Shown one piece after another: positions 12,467-24,218 of a stretch of DNA of 64,000 nt. The stretch is from Mermis nigrescens (lineage: Eukaryota; Nematoda; Enoplea; Mermithida; Mermithidae). The notes beneath the pieces are model-generated. The model saw only the letters and a program-made list of their open reading frames with translations. It had not been told where the DNA came from and did no database searches. The translations under genes were made by a program, and so were the position numbers. The number at the start of each line of letters is the position of its first letter. The stretch's first letter is position 1. The stretch lies in NCBI GenBank assembly GCA_036768485.1, contig JAVLUZ010000608.1, forward strand, positions 198,501-262,500. Reading direction: 5' to 3'.

Positions 12467-13900
12467 CATAGGCGTAGCCAGGGGGGCATTGGGGGCATGT
12501 GCAATAATGTGTGTTGATTTTTTTGATTTTGATTTTCAGAAATATTGTTGATTTTTCTATTGCAATAATGTGTGTCCAGAAAACAGAGTTCAAAAAGGCG
12601 AAAACGTCAAAATTTTCCGGCGCTTCGCGCCGAGTCATTATTATTTATTGTTATATAGATCCAATGAATTTAAAAGCTTGAATAAGCTGAAATAATCCAG
12701 CACTTCACATCACTTTTGTAATTTTATGCACTTTGTTGGTTGAATGAAACCGCATGCTTGTTTAGCATAATAGTAAAAGTGCGAAAATGATTGCGTATCA
12801 GTTTGTCTATTCTCTGCTTTATTTGTCTTTCTTTACAAGGACACATAATCCTATTTTAAATGAAAGGAATAGCCTGATTTTCTTACGTTTTTGCGCATTT
12901 TCTGTTTTCTGAACTGCATCTTATTAATAAGAAGGCCACAAATGGGCCTGAAAAGGGTAAGAACGAAAATTTCATTGATACATTTCCCCATATCATATTG
13001 GCAGCGAACCGTTGCTGCGCTATGTAATCAGCAGAGGTCGAAAAACGCATTTCAGCTTAGAAGGTTTGTGTAATGTAGGAGTTCATCAATTTTAGGTGTC
13101 TTTGGGCTTGATTCAGAACCAAGATTTCGTCGATTTTTTTGAAAATTTTAACGTTACTATTTAACATCAGAATGCTTTTTTTACAAACTTTTCCGGTACT
13201 CTGCCCCGGAACCCGCTGGGAACACTTGAGCGCGCCACCTCTTCCCCCCGCAGCCGTAAAATCTCGTTGTACATGTGCAACGAGATTTTAGGAGAACATT
13301 CCGGCGTTTCGCGCCGGATTAATTTGTCTGTTTTGCATGATTTAAGCGGTATAAATTGAGTTTAAAGTGCAAAAACGTCAAAATTTTCCGGCGCGTAGCG
13401 CCGCCAGTTACTGTTCTTTCTTTTTTAAGCTCCAGTATTGCGTTAAAAAGCCCGAATCACTCAAAATATCTTCAGACAAAGTTAGTTATTCGCAGTTTTC
13501 TTGTTGGAAGATTGAACTGTCGAAATTGTTCCGTACAAGTTTGATAATTTTCTGCTCTGTCAGACTATTTGTATTCAAAGAGCTACAAAATGTTAAGGGC
13601 AGTAAAAAATGCTACATTTCTCGGCACTTTGCGCCACTTATAATTTCCGGACTGTTTGTCAATAGAAAGGCCGTAAATTCTACATGAAAACGGTAGAAAT
13701 TCCAAAAATTTTCGGCACTTCGCGCCGCTCTACACTTTTTGTATTTTTGATCGTCAGAAACCTATAAATTAGCTAGGCTACACTACTAAAGGTCGAAAAA
13801 CTCAGTTTTACTATACATAACGTTGCTGGCATTCAATTCAAAGTAGTCTTAAAACATTTTTGTTCATGCCCCCCGAACCAAAATCCTGGCTACGCCTCTA
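12467..13900. mobile_element. Non-autonomous hAT-like element nested in family B
   Basis: The inverted ends are CATAGGCGTAGCCAGG and (reverse complement of the right end) TAGAGGCGTAGCCAGG. It is flanked by a perfect 8-bp target duplication, ATCGGACC, at 12459-12466 and 13901-13908. The 1434-bp interior has no transposase-like frame. It carries several GC-rich hairpins of the CGGCGC-TTC-GCGCCG type (12615, 13302, 13386, 13622, 13714). An 8-bp duplication with CAGAG-like ends fits hAT. Confidence 0.85.
13257..13290. repeat. 34-bp near-perfect palindrome
   Basis: Two 17-base arms, TAAAATCTCGTTGTACA and TGTGCAACGAGATTTTA, are reverse complements with one mismatch and no spacer. It lies inside the nested hAT-like element. 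Confidence 0.9.
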
Positions 13901-13945
13901 ATCGGACCCCCTAGAATTACTTTGCTGCCCATGTTTGGGTATAAC

Positions 13946-16049
13946 CTACATATATATTTTTCATGATGCACGTATAGCACTACTGTTCTGTCGTGTGTCA
14001 GTCTGTCAGACAAGCTAAATTTTCAAAAAAGTTGGAACAATTTAGCGTTTGTTCTTTCTTAAGTGGAAATTTAATCTTGATCGTGAAAGATATCCAGGAG
14101 GGCTATAATTTTCTCTATAATCGCGATATTTATTAACGGAGAAAGTTATAGTCTTTAATAACGATGAAATCTTTTGTAGATTTTATGTACCTATACCTAC
14201 AGATGTACCTAAGTATACCACGTACGTGTGTTTGATTGATCCAATGCTGTTTTGATTCTCCACGCCTCCAAGACTTTTAGATAGACACCCGTCAAACTTT
14301 TCTTGCTGGTTGTTCAAGCGGTTCTTTCTGCAGGAATTGAATGATAACTGATTGCGCGTATGTAAGCATCGCAATAAAAGCTAAGAATTCGAATAATGAG
14401 CTGAATTAAATTCGGAGAGTGGGCATAATAACGAAACTCCCTTTATGAAATTGTTGTTAAAAATTCAAGGCATCATCCAGTATGCTAATAATATTCCTGA
14501 TTTATTGTCATGTTCCGATGATTTTTCGTTCGAATGTTACGCATGCCAGAAGGTGCTGGAGCCTTTTGTGCGCATTTTCGAACTTTTTGTTGCTTCGGAA
14601 AGAAGATTTCCACTTAAACCGTTCAGATTTGTTGACGCCGTAAGTTGCTACGATTTTTCGCATAAAAATGCATATTTAACGCACTGAACTAGGTCGTAGA
14701 TCAACTCTTAGAAACTAAAATATGCTTTTAAAAAGCGAAAATACCTTTTTTTAAATACGAACTAGGAGTCACATGACATCCTAAGCAGTTATGTTTTTGA
14801 GCATTTCTTCTTGTTAATAATTTCCTTTTTGTCGTACGAGCCTTCATGCTGCTATTAAACTCTCACTATTAATGATGAAATCGTTTAACCAGCAGGCAGA
14901 AATGCAAAACATAATATGCAATGGAAGTTCGTGCCAAGGATGAAGTTATTCTCTATGTGTATTCTCATGAAAGTTATAATAATCGGCCTTGTAACGAAAT
15001 TTGGCCAAAAGTTTACCATTGGATTTTAATAAGAAAATTAGTGTTTAGCTAGAATAGACTAGGGACCGCTTCTGGAGAGTGCAGCCTTAAGACAAATAAT
15101 CTTTCGGCCTCTTCGGTAGCAAACAGTAAAAATGTTTGGACATGTAAATTTTGGTCGAAAACTTTAAAATTAATTTGAAAATCTCTTTAGCCTGATTTTA
15201 ATTAATGCAATAAAATTGTAAAAAGCTTTTTGAGATATATTCTATACCTTGAGGTTCTCTAACAATTCTGATGCCGTGTATTTAGCCTAGCAGGTTGTTT
15301 CAATTAGAGCAGGTAGCCCATTTTTCAAGGTTCGGGGCGGAATTTGCAGAATATGAGATCAAACTATATATTTTCTTATTCTAATTTCTGCTCAAATCAT
15401 ATGAAGTTCTATTTGATTTGATAAATGAGATTTTCTAATTCCTGGAGGTACGTTGTCGATTCAGTCAGCCTCTCATTCATTCAGGTTTGACTGAAGTAAT
15501 GCCGTGTTGGAGGCACGCACATGGATCAAATGCTGATATAGTTCAAGATAGTTTTTATATCGTTTGAGCTGATTTTATTTACACAATGAACAATTATCTC
15601 TAAAGATATAACTTTTTATTGCAATCGTATATATTTTGATAGATTTTCGACGGCAATTATTTCATCCAGATTTTTACATTATCCGCCGTTTCGTTAATTA
15701 GCGTCTCGCTGGCTAAAACATTCCGCGAAACTGCCGGAAAACATTGTTTGTGTGTTCGATGAATGAAAGTCGTGCATAAATATTCACAGTCTTTGAGTAC
15801 TTACATGAAATTCCAGAAAAAAATTTTATTCACGATGAATGAAAAAATGCTGAATTAATAAATTGAAAATTGGCAAATGACGTAGGTAAACGTTTGTAAT
15901 TTCGGAAAATCGATTTGAAAAATGTTAATTAATTATGATTAATTGTACTTCGGCTTGTTTAAAATATTGTCTCCGCCGCCGATTATGCGTCATTAAGTTT
16001 TCAAAGAAAATTTTTCTCGATATTGCGCAGATCTTACCCCTGCGCGATC
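13946..16049. other. Upstream region of the mucin-like gene
   Basis: AT-rich, no repeat family recognised. It should hold the promoter and 5' UTR of the gene that starts at 16050, but I see no clear TATA box. One weak exon candidate lies at 14481-14639. Confidence 0.4.
14481..14639 (+). CDS. Possible orphan coding exon, unrecognised
   Basis: A 53-codon open stretch bounded by a CAG acceptor (CATCATCCAG) and a strong GTAAGT donor, in phase 0 at both ends. The translation contains a CYACQKVLEPF segment and looks mildly protein-like. No partner exon was found and I do not recognise a family, so it may be chance. Confidence 0.2.
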
Positions 16050-16377
16050 ATGATTTCGATATTGATGCTCGCGTTGGTGCTCAGCGGAGGCACAATGGCC
16101 CAAAACAGCGCACCCAAATCACACCCTCCTAATCCATCATCGCCCTCGTCCTCGTGTTCGGCCGGGGCCGAAAGAATGAAACGGGTTTGCATAAAATACT
16201 TCGCCTCCAAAGCTCAAACGACCCCCAAATCATCCTCGACCCCGAGTTTATCGGCCACACCCGGACGTCGTTCGACTAGCAGCCCCTCCTCGTTACCATC
16301 GTTGTCCGGTTCGATCGGGGTCAAATCCATCGCCAAATTGCCCTCCGCTGCTCCTTCTGGTGGTTCCTCTGAGTCCG
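16050..16377 (+). CDS. Mucin-like gene, exon 1 (signal peptide)
   Basis: 328 nt, phase 0 to 1. It encodes the signal peptide, one RMKRVCIKYF segment with two of the few cysteines, and the first Ser/Pro-rich stretch. In-frame TTG codons upstream are not used as the start, because this ATG directly precedes the hydrophobic core. Confidence 0.75.
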
Positions 16378-19300
16378 GTGAGTTGAAAGCTCGCATCTGA
16401 TGTAGAATTAACCAGCAATTATGTACATACATATGAGCTACAGTAACCCAACTTTACTTATACATTGCTCAAGCCATGACTTTTGCATAATATGTGTATC
16501 AAGTATATATGATATGAGTAATGGATCAGTAACGTTTGAGTACTGTATCTCATACCGAAATCCCTGGGGTGACTCTATATAATATTTAGAAGCTCTCTTT
16601 GTCATGGTGTTTCTAATGTCATCATACACATGCTGCCGAATATCCGGGAGTTAAATTTGAATTTTAAATTTGAATTTGAATTTTATCATTTGAAAGTGAA
16701 CCTAAATCAAATCGCAAAGTATAGACTAAATCAATTATACCGATTGGAATAATAATTATTTTTTAATTAATTCTAATTTTTATTCGATTAATATAAAAAT
16801 GAATAATTAAATTAGTATTTAAAATCTAGAAAACGTGTATTTTCATCAATAATTAGCCAATTTATTGATAATCATCATGCATGGGCGGTCGAATTTTCAG
16901 GGGGGTGGATGAGGTAAACATAGCGAGGACACAAAAAGGGACCAGCCGAAAATTCAATTCTGAGTGTCTACTGTAATTTGTTGGTGGGCTGTTTTGCACG
17001 GGTGTACAAGGTTAGACTGGCCAAGGACGGGGAAAATTGGAATTTATGGTCAGGGAGGAGTAAAATCCGGGAATTTTCGCTGCAGTAAGTTGTTATTTCA
17101 GGATATTCCTGTCAACATTGCTTAAAATACACTATTTTTGGCCTAAATCGCCCGAAAGTACCCGATTTTATGTAACCCTGTGCATGAGACCTAATATTTC
17201 ATGCAAAGATGGCTACAAAAGCGACTTCCAGGTATCCTACAGTAAATATAATTTTTTTGTACATTCCTTCTAAAGTTTTTTCCCCGTGTTTATTGTTATG
17301 GTCGCTGGATCAGTTTGAATGTTTCGTGTATTCAATTTACGCTGACTAAAAAATTTTCTTCCATAACAAGGTTTTTACATATACTTTATGTATCATACAT
17401 GCACATAGAGAGGGGTGAGAGGGGTATTACCACCCACTGGAGAGTCAAAAAGTCAAGTACTATCGAGCAGTTTGCAGTTTAAGCCAAAAATGGCGTATTT
17501 TCAAGCGATTTTGAAGCAAAAATAGTCAGAAACGCGATTTACTGTAGTAAAAATCCTCGATTTTACCCCCTCCTGAGCCCTAAATATCGATTTTACTCCT
17601 CCCTGGCCAACCTGACCATGGGCATCTGTGCTACATGCACATTGTACATATATGGATTAGACCATGTTGGACATGTTAGATATTTATTAGACACATTATT
17701 AAATGATAGGTATCAGACCACATTGAAGCACCAAAAATCCAAAAATAGCATCAGAAATTCATTTTTACCATGCGACATACCTACCAGCAAACTTCACTAC
17801 GTTTTTTTCAAAACCAAGACATTTTTTACAAATTAAGCGAAAGAACTTCGTTAGATTGAACAAAAATGTCATGTTTTCCCAACGCTTCGAATCCAAAAAA
17901 GGAATCATAGGAAAACATTCTTAAGAGCTAACATAAGAACTCTGTTAGCTTTGTAAAACTCATCATAACAGGGATTCAACAAACATGCCTAGTAGGGGTC
18001 AGTGCATTATTTTTCTAAATTTTGTTTGAATCTCTACGTTTTCAACGCTTCTAGAAACGAAGAGCATCGCTGGAATGCGATAAATGTAATTGTTGTAGAT
18101 ATGTTCACCTAGTGTTTTGAGTTTAAAAAGCATTCACGAGAAATTTTAAATAACGACTGTACGAAATTTCAAGGTTTTTTATACGGAGGTCCAGTTGTCA
18201 TTTTTTTCAATGAAACTCATTATTAAAGGTATAGGTCCAGAATACGCCGAGCTTCTTAGCAGTCAGTGGTTCATTTCACAAAATTTGTTTCGAATCTCGA
18301 CGTTCTTCTAGAAACAAAAGAGCATTGCTAGAAAGCAAAAATGCACTTTTTGTCTATTTAACCAGCGTTTCGAGTCCAAAAACGTCATCTTAGAAAATTT
18401 TTTTGGCTGACAGTGCGAAATTTCAAAGTTTTATACAGGTTGCACCCCAATGCTGAAGGCAACGAATGAGGATATAAAATTTTAAGTCGACTTTAATTAG
18501 ATAACTGAAAACGTCATTGCTTTAAGTCGTTTAAAAAATTTTGACCCTCTGCAGTGGTTCGGGCATCACATCGATTTGCTTACACTTTAATTTGATATTA
18601 TTTGAACGCTAAAAACTTGTTCGGTTCTGCCTTGAATTCGCTTACCGTTTTGACGAAATGTTGCAGTTTTTGCATCTATTGGGATATAGTACTCACTCTG
18701 TGGCTCAATCAATGTTATAACAATTTTTTAACAGGTAATATTGTCAAAAAAGGTCATCTCCTGCCAGTGGAGGATACAGGATTTTCTTAAGGGGAGCGCG
18801 TTATCCCAACTTTTCTAAAAATAGTCAAGAATAGGTCCAAAAATTTGCCCTTCACGTGCGACATAACGTTTTTCGTCGTTTTACATTGTCTACTTTTTAT
18901 TTAAAATCTCTTTCGACGCAAAATTATTCAAAAATTTTGATCTTTCGACAATTTTGTGCGAAATTATCAGTGAATTTCCTCGACTTAAGCGAAAACCTTG
19001 CGCGAATCGCCGGAAATTTTGTGAAATTCAGGTGAAAGAACGTTTAGAAGCTTGATTTACGGCTCAATTTCCTATATTTGCAGCATTTGACGCAACACTT
19101 GAAAAGTTTTCAAAGTAATCCGGATATATTTGAGGAAGTAGATTCGTTGGTGGCCAAAATTCATTTTAGATAACATATCCATTCTTTACCTCGTCTACTA
19201 TTTTGCGCCAATGGGGGGCCTCCCTAAATCCGCGCCTGTCTACTGTAGAAAATCAGCAACCCAATTCTGGGTGGGGGGCGATGGAGCAAAATCGTCAAAA

Positions 19301-21186
19301 GTAGCATCAAAAATTTAATTCTGGGATCTATCGATTTAGGGGGTCCGTCGAATTCTAGGGGTCTATACCACACCTGGGCGTGGGGGGTTCGGGGAATATG
19401 CACCCCCCCCGAGAAACCGAAATAACCCCCAGAAATCAATATACTCCCCAGAATTCAATTTCGAAAAATATTTCCGTTTTTTGGCAATTTTTTTGATGCC
19501 AATGGATAGTGCTCGATGAGAAATATCGAAAAATGGTGTTTTTCGTCATACCACCACTTTTAAGGCCATTTTTTGACCTTTGAAAAATCTTGCACCCCCA
19601 GAATTTTCTTGCTGCCCACGTATGGTCCATACCCCGAGACATCGACAGGAAATACAACATAGGAAGATAGAGGTTTAAACAATATCAAAGTGAGGTGTAA
19701 ATAAATCGCCGTAGCGCAAGAACCGCTTGCAGTGGGTGAAATTTTTGAATACGGTTCAGGCAAAAACATTTTCATCTATCTGTTGCAAATTATTCCAAGA
19801 TTTTATGTTTACACTAGTCCACGTCATAATGATGTACTGCTGACAGATTACAATTATAGCATTGTTTCGATATAAAATTACCGTACTTCGGCTTAATTTC
19901 GAAAAAAATTCTTAAAATTCATGCCCAAACTTGTGTGAAACAGACTATCTGTATGTTTAGCCCAGTTGGAAGTTTTTAAAATAAAACTCATTATTAAAGG
20001 TGGATCCACAAATACGCCGAGCACTCCAGCGGACAGCGGTTCTACGAGTAGCTCCACAAATGTCATCATCGGTTCCACGCCAAGCTCCTCGGCGGTCGTC
20101 ACTGGTTCCACGACGACGAAGACGGCGAGCTCTTCGGCGGCCAATATTTCGACGACGCCGCCGACGACGACAACAAGCTCTTCAGCAGCCAACGGTTCAG
20201 CGATTACATTCGGCTCTTCGGCCGCTGGCGGTTCCACTGCGGCAACGTCGGAGGCCTCGGCGGTCAGCGGTTCCACAGAGACAACAATAACAACAACAAC
20301 AACAACAACCGTAATAAGCAGTGGCGCATTTAGTGCCGAGCCCGTTTCCGCCGCTTCTAATAACGGCCTGGCGGCTAGACAATCGGTCAAAAAGTCGACA
20401 ACTGGCCCCTCATTGATTCCCTTTGCGGCCTTTGGTTCGAGTGCCGCCTTTCGACAACTCCATCACCGATCGACGACGCCGGCGTCCGCCGCCGATGAAT
20501 CATTCGTTGGTTCAGCGGCATTGATCCGGTCGTTCGAGAAAGCGTGCAGAATCCTACTGCACGAGCCGGCACTAACGACCTTGCATAGCAGACCCAGGAA
20601 GGTTACAACCCCAGGCCCATTCGTATCGGTCAAAGCGTCCGTTAACGCAGCCAGAATACTGGCGGTGTATAATCCATATAACAACCGTCTAAACGCCGGC
20701 GGGCTAGCGCCGAGAGCCGGCCGAGGTTCAAAGATCACCAGAATACCCACTACCGTCAAGGTCGCCAACGCGTCGTTGTTGTCATCAAAGAAGGGCAGCT
20801 CTCTGACGACGTCCAATCCGGTTTCGTCTGCTCCAGTCAGTGGCGCTAGTGCATCCGGTGGCGCGAGTGTTTCTGGTAGCGTTAGTTCCTCGACAAGCAC
20901 AATAATCGGCTCCACGCCGGCCGTCAGCCTGCCTTCCGCGGTGGTAAGCGTCGTGAAGAATGTATCAAGCGTAACGCCCGTCGCCGGAGTCAGCGTCGCC
21001 GCCGCCGCCCCTTGTCCGGAAAGGCCAAGTCGTAAATTCGTGATAAGCACATTTGTGAGCCTAGCTTGTGATATTTGTTTGCTTTTTTCTCTTTTCGGTT
21101 TTACGCACGTTTATCTTGGTTCAGTAGGTGTTTCCTGCTTATATTCATTTTTCAACTTTAGGCAATTGTTTACACTGCTTAATTAA
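16050..21186 (+). CDS. Secreted Ser/Thr/Ala-rich mucin-like protein, two exons
   Basis: The join is 16050-16377 and 20000-21186. Exon 1 starts at an ATG with A at -3 and encodes an N-terminal signal peptide (ISILMLALVLSGGTMA, residues 2-17, then QNSAP). It ends at a consensus donor, G|GTGAGT, after one base of a codon. Exon 2 begins after TTAAAG|GT and supplies the other two bases, so the frame is kept: 504 codons plus stop. Residues ~18-170 and ~370-450 are rich in Ser, Thr, Ala and Gly with GST-type repeats, as in O-glycosylated surface or matrix proteins. A central part (~175-340) is less biased. No known domain is recognised. The last ~50 residues (from ~21032) change to an AT-richer, hydrophobic composition, so a donor at 21032 (GTAAAT) or 21055 (GTGAGC) may be used and further exons missed. 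Secretion is a firm prediction; the function is not. Confidence 0.7.
17010..17617. mobile_element. Terminal-inverted-repeat element in the mucin-like gene intron
   Basis: The left end GGTTAGACTGGCCAAGGA and the reverse complement of the right end, GGTCAGGTTGGCCAGGGA, match with about five differences. An internal GGTCAGGGAGGAGTAAAAT copy lies near 17050. No target duplication is visible and no transposase is seen. Confidence 0.5.
17870..18450 (+). repeat. Intronic tandem repeat, ~250-bp unit
   Basis: Segments such as TTTGTTTGAATCTC..ACG (18018) and TTTGTTTCGAATCTC (18279), CGAAATTTCAAGG (18169) and CGAAATTTCAAAG (18418), and AACGCTTCGAATCC (17881) and AGCGTTTCGAGTCC (18364) recur about 250 bp apart. 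Part of the unit (18180-18270) also matches the exon 2 boundary at 19945-20050. Confidence 0.6.
18765..19238. mobile_element. Family C (hAT-type) miniature element
   Basis: 474 bp. The left end is CAGTGGAGGATACAGG; the right end inverted is CAGGCGCGGATTTAGG. Flanks are TCTCCTGC (18757-18764) and TCTACTGT (19239-19246), a decayed 8-bp target duplication with 6 of 8 matching. The CAGTG start and 8-bp duplication fit hAT. No transposase. Confidence 0.7.
19369..19624 (+). mobile_element. Family A miniature element, copy 1
   Basis: It starts CACACCTGGGCG and ends CTGCCCACGTATG, with target duplication GTCTATAC/GTCCATAC (7 of 8). It contains the family core GATGCCAATGGATAGTGCTC and ACCATACGT-type ends. 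It lies near the 3' end of the mucin-like gene intron. Confidence 0.85.
19695..19946. repeat. Dispersed repeat pieces, including family D end
   Basis: 19695-19812 (AATCGCCGTAGCGCA..) is shared with 51264-51380. About 19840-19946 (GACAGATTACAATTATAGC to TGTGTGAAACAGACT) matches the family D element at 57538 and a fragment at 47353. Confidence 0.55.
20000..21186 (+). CDS. Mucin-like gene, exon 2
   Basis: 1187 nt entered in phase 1. It is clearly GC-richer than the flanking intron, which supports coding. Because it is GC-rich, long open frames also exist in other frames and on the minus strand; the Ser/Thr-rich frame is preferred because it continues exon 1 exactly. The 3' limit is uncertain. 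Confidence 0.7.
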
Positions 21187-22918
21187 TGAATGTTTATTGA
21201 AGTCATTTTTCACCTATGTACCTCATTTGCTGAGCAGAAAAACCTCGGTGCAGCATAAGAAAAACTACTAGAACAAGATTGTTTTTATGAATATTAGCGG
21301 CTAATAATTTTTTGATATCACGTATAAATAGGCTACAAGAACTATAGCTAACTAAGTTTTGTAACCATAAGATGATAAAGGTGCTTAAACAGATTGATCA
21401 ATGATGTCATGGCTTTTTGCAAAATTGCTGATATTGTGTTAGTGCAAGTGGTTAATAAGGTAAGTAGAAATATCTGTATACAATAAATTGCAATATTTTA
21501 CAGCAAATAAATAGATAAGTGTCGCAAAAGTCAGCTTGTAAATATGTTAGGTATACTGACATAAGTTTAACAAAAAATTGTTTTATCGATGAAATAGATT
21601 AAAACTGTAATAACTTAGCAAATTTTTTTCATTTTTGATTTGTCGCAAAAAATGGAATTTCCATAAGCGCCTAAAAATTAAAATTAATCACACTACACTG
21701 TAATACATAAGTTGGCCATGTATAAAATACGAGAACAACTGCGCAAATGAGCACTCGCTTATAACAGTAACGGCATATCTCCTATTGAATTACTTCTGAA
21801 GAATAAAGTCTATTAATGCGTTTCTTGAACAAAGTACTTTCTAAAAATTCTTGAAGAATCATTTGTTCCCAGTGGTTTATTTATAACGTAGTTAATTGTG
21901 TAATTAGCTTAAATATAAGTGCATACCTACACATATTGTATGCAGTGTTTCTCGAAATTTCAGAGACATTTATAAAAAATCCGACATATCATATATTTCA
22001 ATTAATATTATATTAGCGAAAATCCAATAAAGTTGCCCAAAATTGGAGATATTCCTGATGCCAGCACGGCTGAGCGCCTAACAAAACTTATGTTTTCGAT
22101 CTTTTGGGCATCTTTTTCAGTATTTCAGGCTAAAATGGCTATAATTGTCCTAAAGTTTTGAAAAGTTTAAAGCCAATTAATTCAAAGTTTATTTAGGCGG
22201 TTTCAAGTTTTCTTGCGTAAAAAACTTTGGCATTACTTTGTCATCTCTTTCTTGACAAAACTCTTTTCTTCCACATCATTCTCTCTGAATAATTATTTGA
22301 AAATTATTTGCGTATTTTCGTGAACACATACCTACTTACATAGGTCTGCACATCTTTTCCCCAATTTTATGCTTGACTGAAAATAATTGAAGAACACAGT
22401 AAGTACACAAGACATTTTCTCTAACATTATTCATGTGTTGGCTGTTTCTCCCAGACATTTTGCGTTAAAACTACCATTTCGTTACATAGTAGCAGTAAGT
22501 TTCACGAATTCCCTAGTGCGCCTTAAAAAACAAACATGGTTTATTTTACGGGGAAAAAGATCAAATAAAGCGATATCAAGATCAAGTAGATTGAAATTTA
22601 GGTCGCAGTAAATTGTGTATTTAGGATGAATTTATTCACGTAGCAGAAATGACTATTCATTTTGGCATGCGATAAATATGCCTCCATAATATAATAACAC
22701 ATTTACATTATCGGTTATTCGTTATTTGCAACATTAATTCATTCCGAGCAAGTTTTTTGGCTTTATCGATATGCAAGATTGAAGCTGTGCTATTCCCGAG
22801 AACGGCCATTATTGGTCCAGGAATAAAGCATTATAGGTACATAGGTACGCTTTCAGCGTGATCTAATCTGTATAAATCTACGCTGTCCATTTTATCCACT
22901 TCAATTTTATCTGCCTAC

Positions 22919-22997
22919 CCAGCAAAGTGTTCAATAGCGTAATCATGTCCTCGGGCATCAGAGCCTGAAACCACTCTGAATAGGCAGGAAGTGTGAA
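22919..22997 (-). CDS. Possible orphan coding exon, unrecognised
   Basis: A GC-richer 79-nt stretch with an acceptor TTCTCAG and a GTAGGC donor. One frame contains AYSEWFQALMPEDMITLLN, which looks protein-like. A second frame is also open, and no partner exon was found. It could be a transposon relic. Confidence 0.15.
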
Positions 22998-23959
22998 CTG
23001 AGAATTATGCTTGTAATGGTAAGCCGAAGAGCTTTTAATTTATATTTTTGATTATTGACAGAAGTGATATAGTGATACAACAAATTATTTTCTGCAGATT
23101 ATATTATCTGAAGCTGTGCTGTAAATAAATTTGCATTATTGCGCTTTACCATGTGGAAGACGGTTCCTTTACACTTTTTTCCACAACGTCTTGCTCTCTG
23201 AATGATTTTTATCGGCAGCAGCATTCGTGAAATGTGTAGTGAACCTTTATAGAATGTTTGCTTAGTTTTTTCTACTGCTTAATTGAATGGTTGGGTTATT
23301 TGCCCATCAATGCAAATCACTTGCAAGAGCGGATTCCACCTGTTCTCCCGAACGCAGTGTAAACGAAAAGTTGAAATATTCCATGTGCAAATTATAGTCC
23401 GTTTTATGAAAGTGCTTGTTTAAACATGTTTATTTTAATTAATGTTTGTAAATGCTGCAGTGGCTGCCTTTCTTATCTATTCCTCCTGCAATTTTTAAGG
23501 TATTGCATGAAAACCGCTCCGAGATCACATTGCCTTATCATTGTACTTCCTATTTCATCCCTGAATGATAGACGAAATGCTCACCACAACCAACTCTGAC
23601 TAGCGTGGAATAAATAGGGTGTTTACAGTACTTTGAATTTTTGATAAACGAAGAAATCATGCAACAGGTTAATTTAGGCCAATCGCTTTAATTTTTATTT
23701 TCGATTATTCCTCGAATTAGTTTTATTCTTCGGTGTTGCACAAACTTCCATCAGGTATTCCATTGCCAATACCGTAGTCATCTTTTAATATATAACTAAA
23801 AAATCCGAGATTAATTTGTAGTGCTGAATAGTGTTAAATTAGACGCCTTCAAGTTGCAACTTCGATATGTGCGAGTACATTTTTATGCTCACGTAGAAAA
23901 CAAGATTGTTCTCAAAAATGACTTTAAGCGAAAGTGCAATGCTTTTATGGGCTCGTGAT

Positions 23960-24218
23960 CATACGTGGGCAGCAAGAAAATTCTGGGAGGTGCAAGATTT
24001 TTAAAAGGTTAAAAAATGGCCTTAAAAATGGTGGTATGGCGAAAAAATACCATTTTTCGACGTTTCTCATCGAGCACTATCCATTGGCATCAAAAACTTG
24101 CGAGAAAAAAAACGGAAAAATTTTTAAAAACTGAATTCTGGGGGTATTTCGATTTCTGGGGGAGGGGTATTTCGGTTTCCCGGGGATGCACACTCCCCAA
24201 ACCCTACGCCCAGGTGTG
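23960..24218 (-). mobile_element. Family A miniature element, copy 2
   Basis: Inverted orientation, from CATACGTGGGCAGC to CGCCCAGGTGTG, with a perfect 8-bp target duplication, CTCGTGAT, at 23952-23959 and 24219-24226. Confidence 0.92.

Larger units (their letters stand above)
12325..13937. mobile_element. Family B miniature element interrupted by another transposon
   Basis: The ends are CACACATGGGCG and the inverse CAAACATGGGCAGC. It is flanked by a perfect 8-bp direct repeat, GGTATAAC, at 12317-12324 and 13938-13945. Without the element nested at 12467-13900 and one of its target copies it would be about 171 bp. Its 3' part, GGACCCC..AGAATT..TTGCTGCCC, is shared with copies near 54700 and 60570. 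Confidence 0.8.

Noticed and set aside
20000..21050. Alternative long frames over the mucin-like exon, including the minus strand
   Set aside because: They are explained by high GC. Only the Ser/Thr-rich plus frame continues exon 1 in phase.
23282..23400. Minus-strand open stretch containing RENRWNPLLQVICIDGQ
   Set aside because: No convincing splice sites or partner exon; too short to support.
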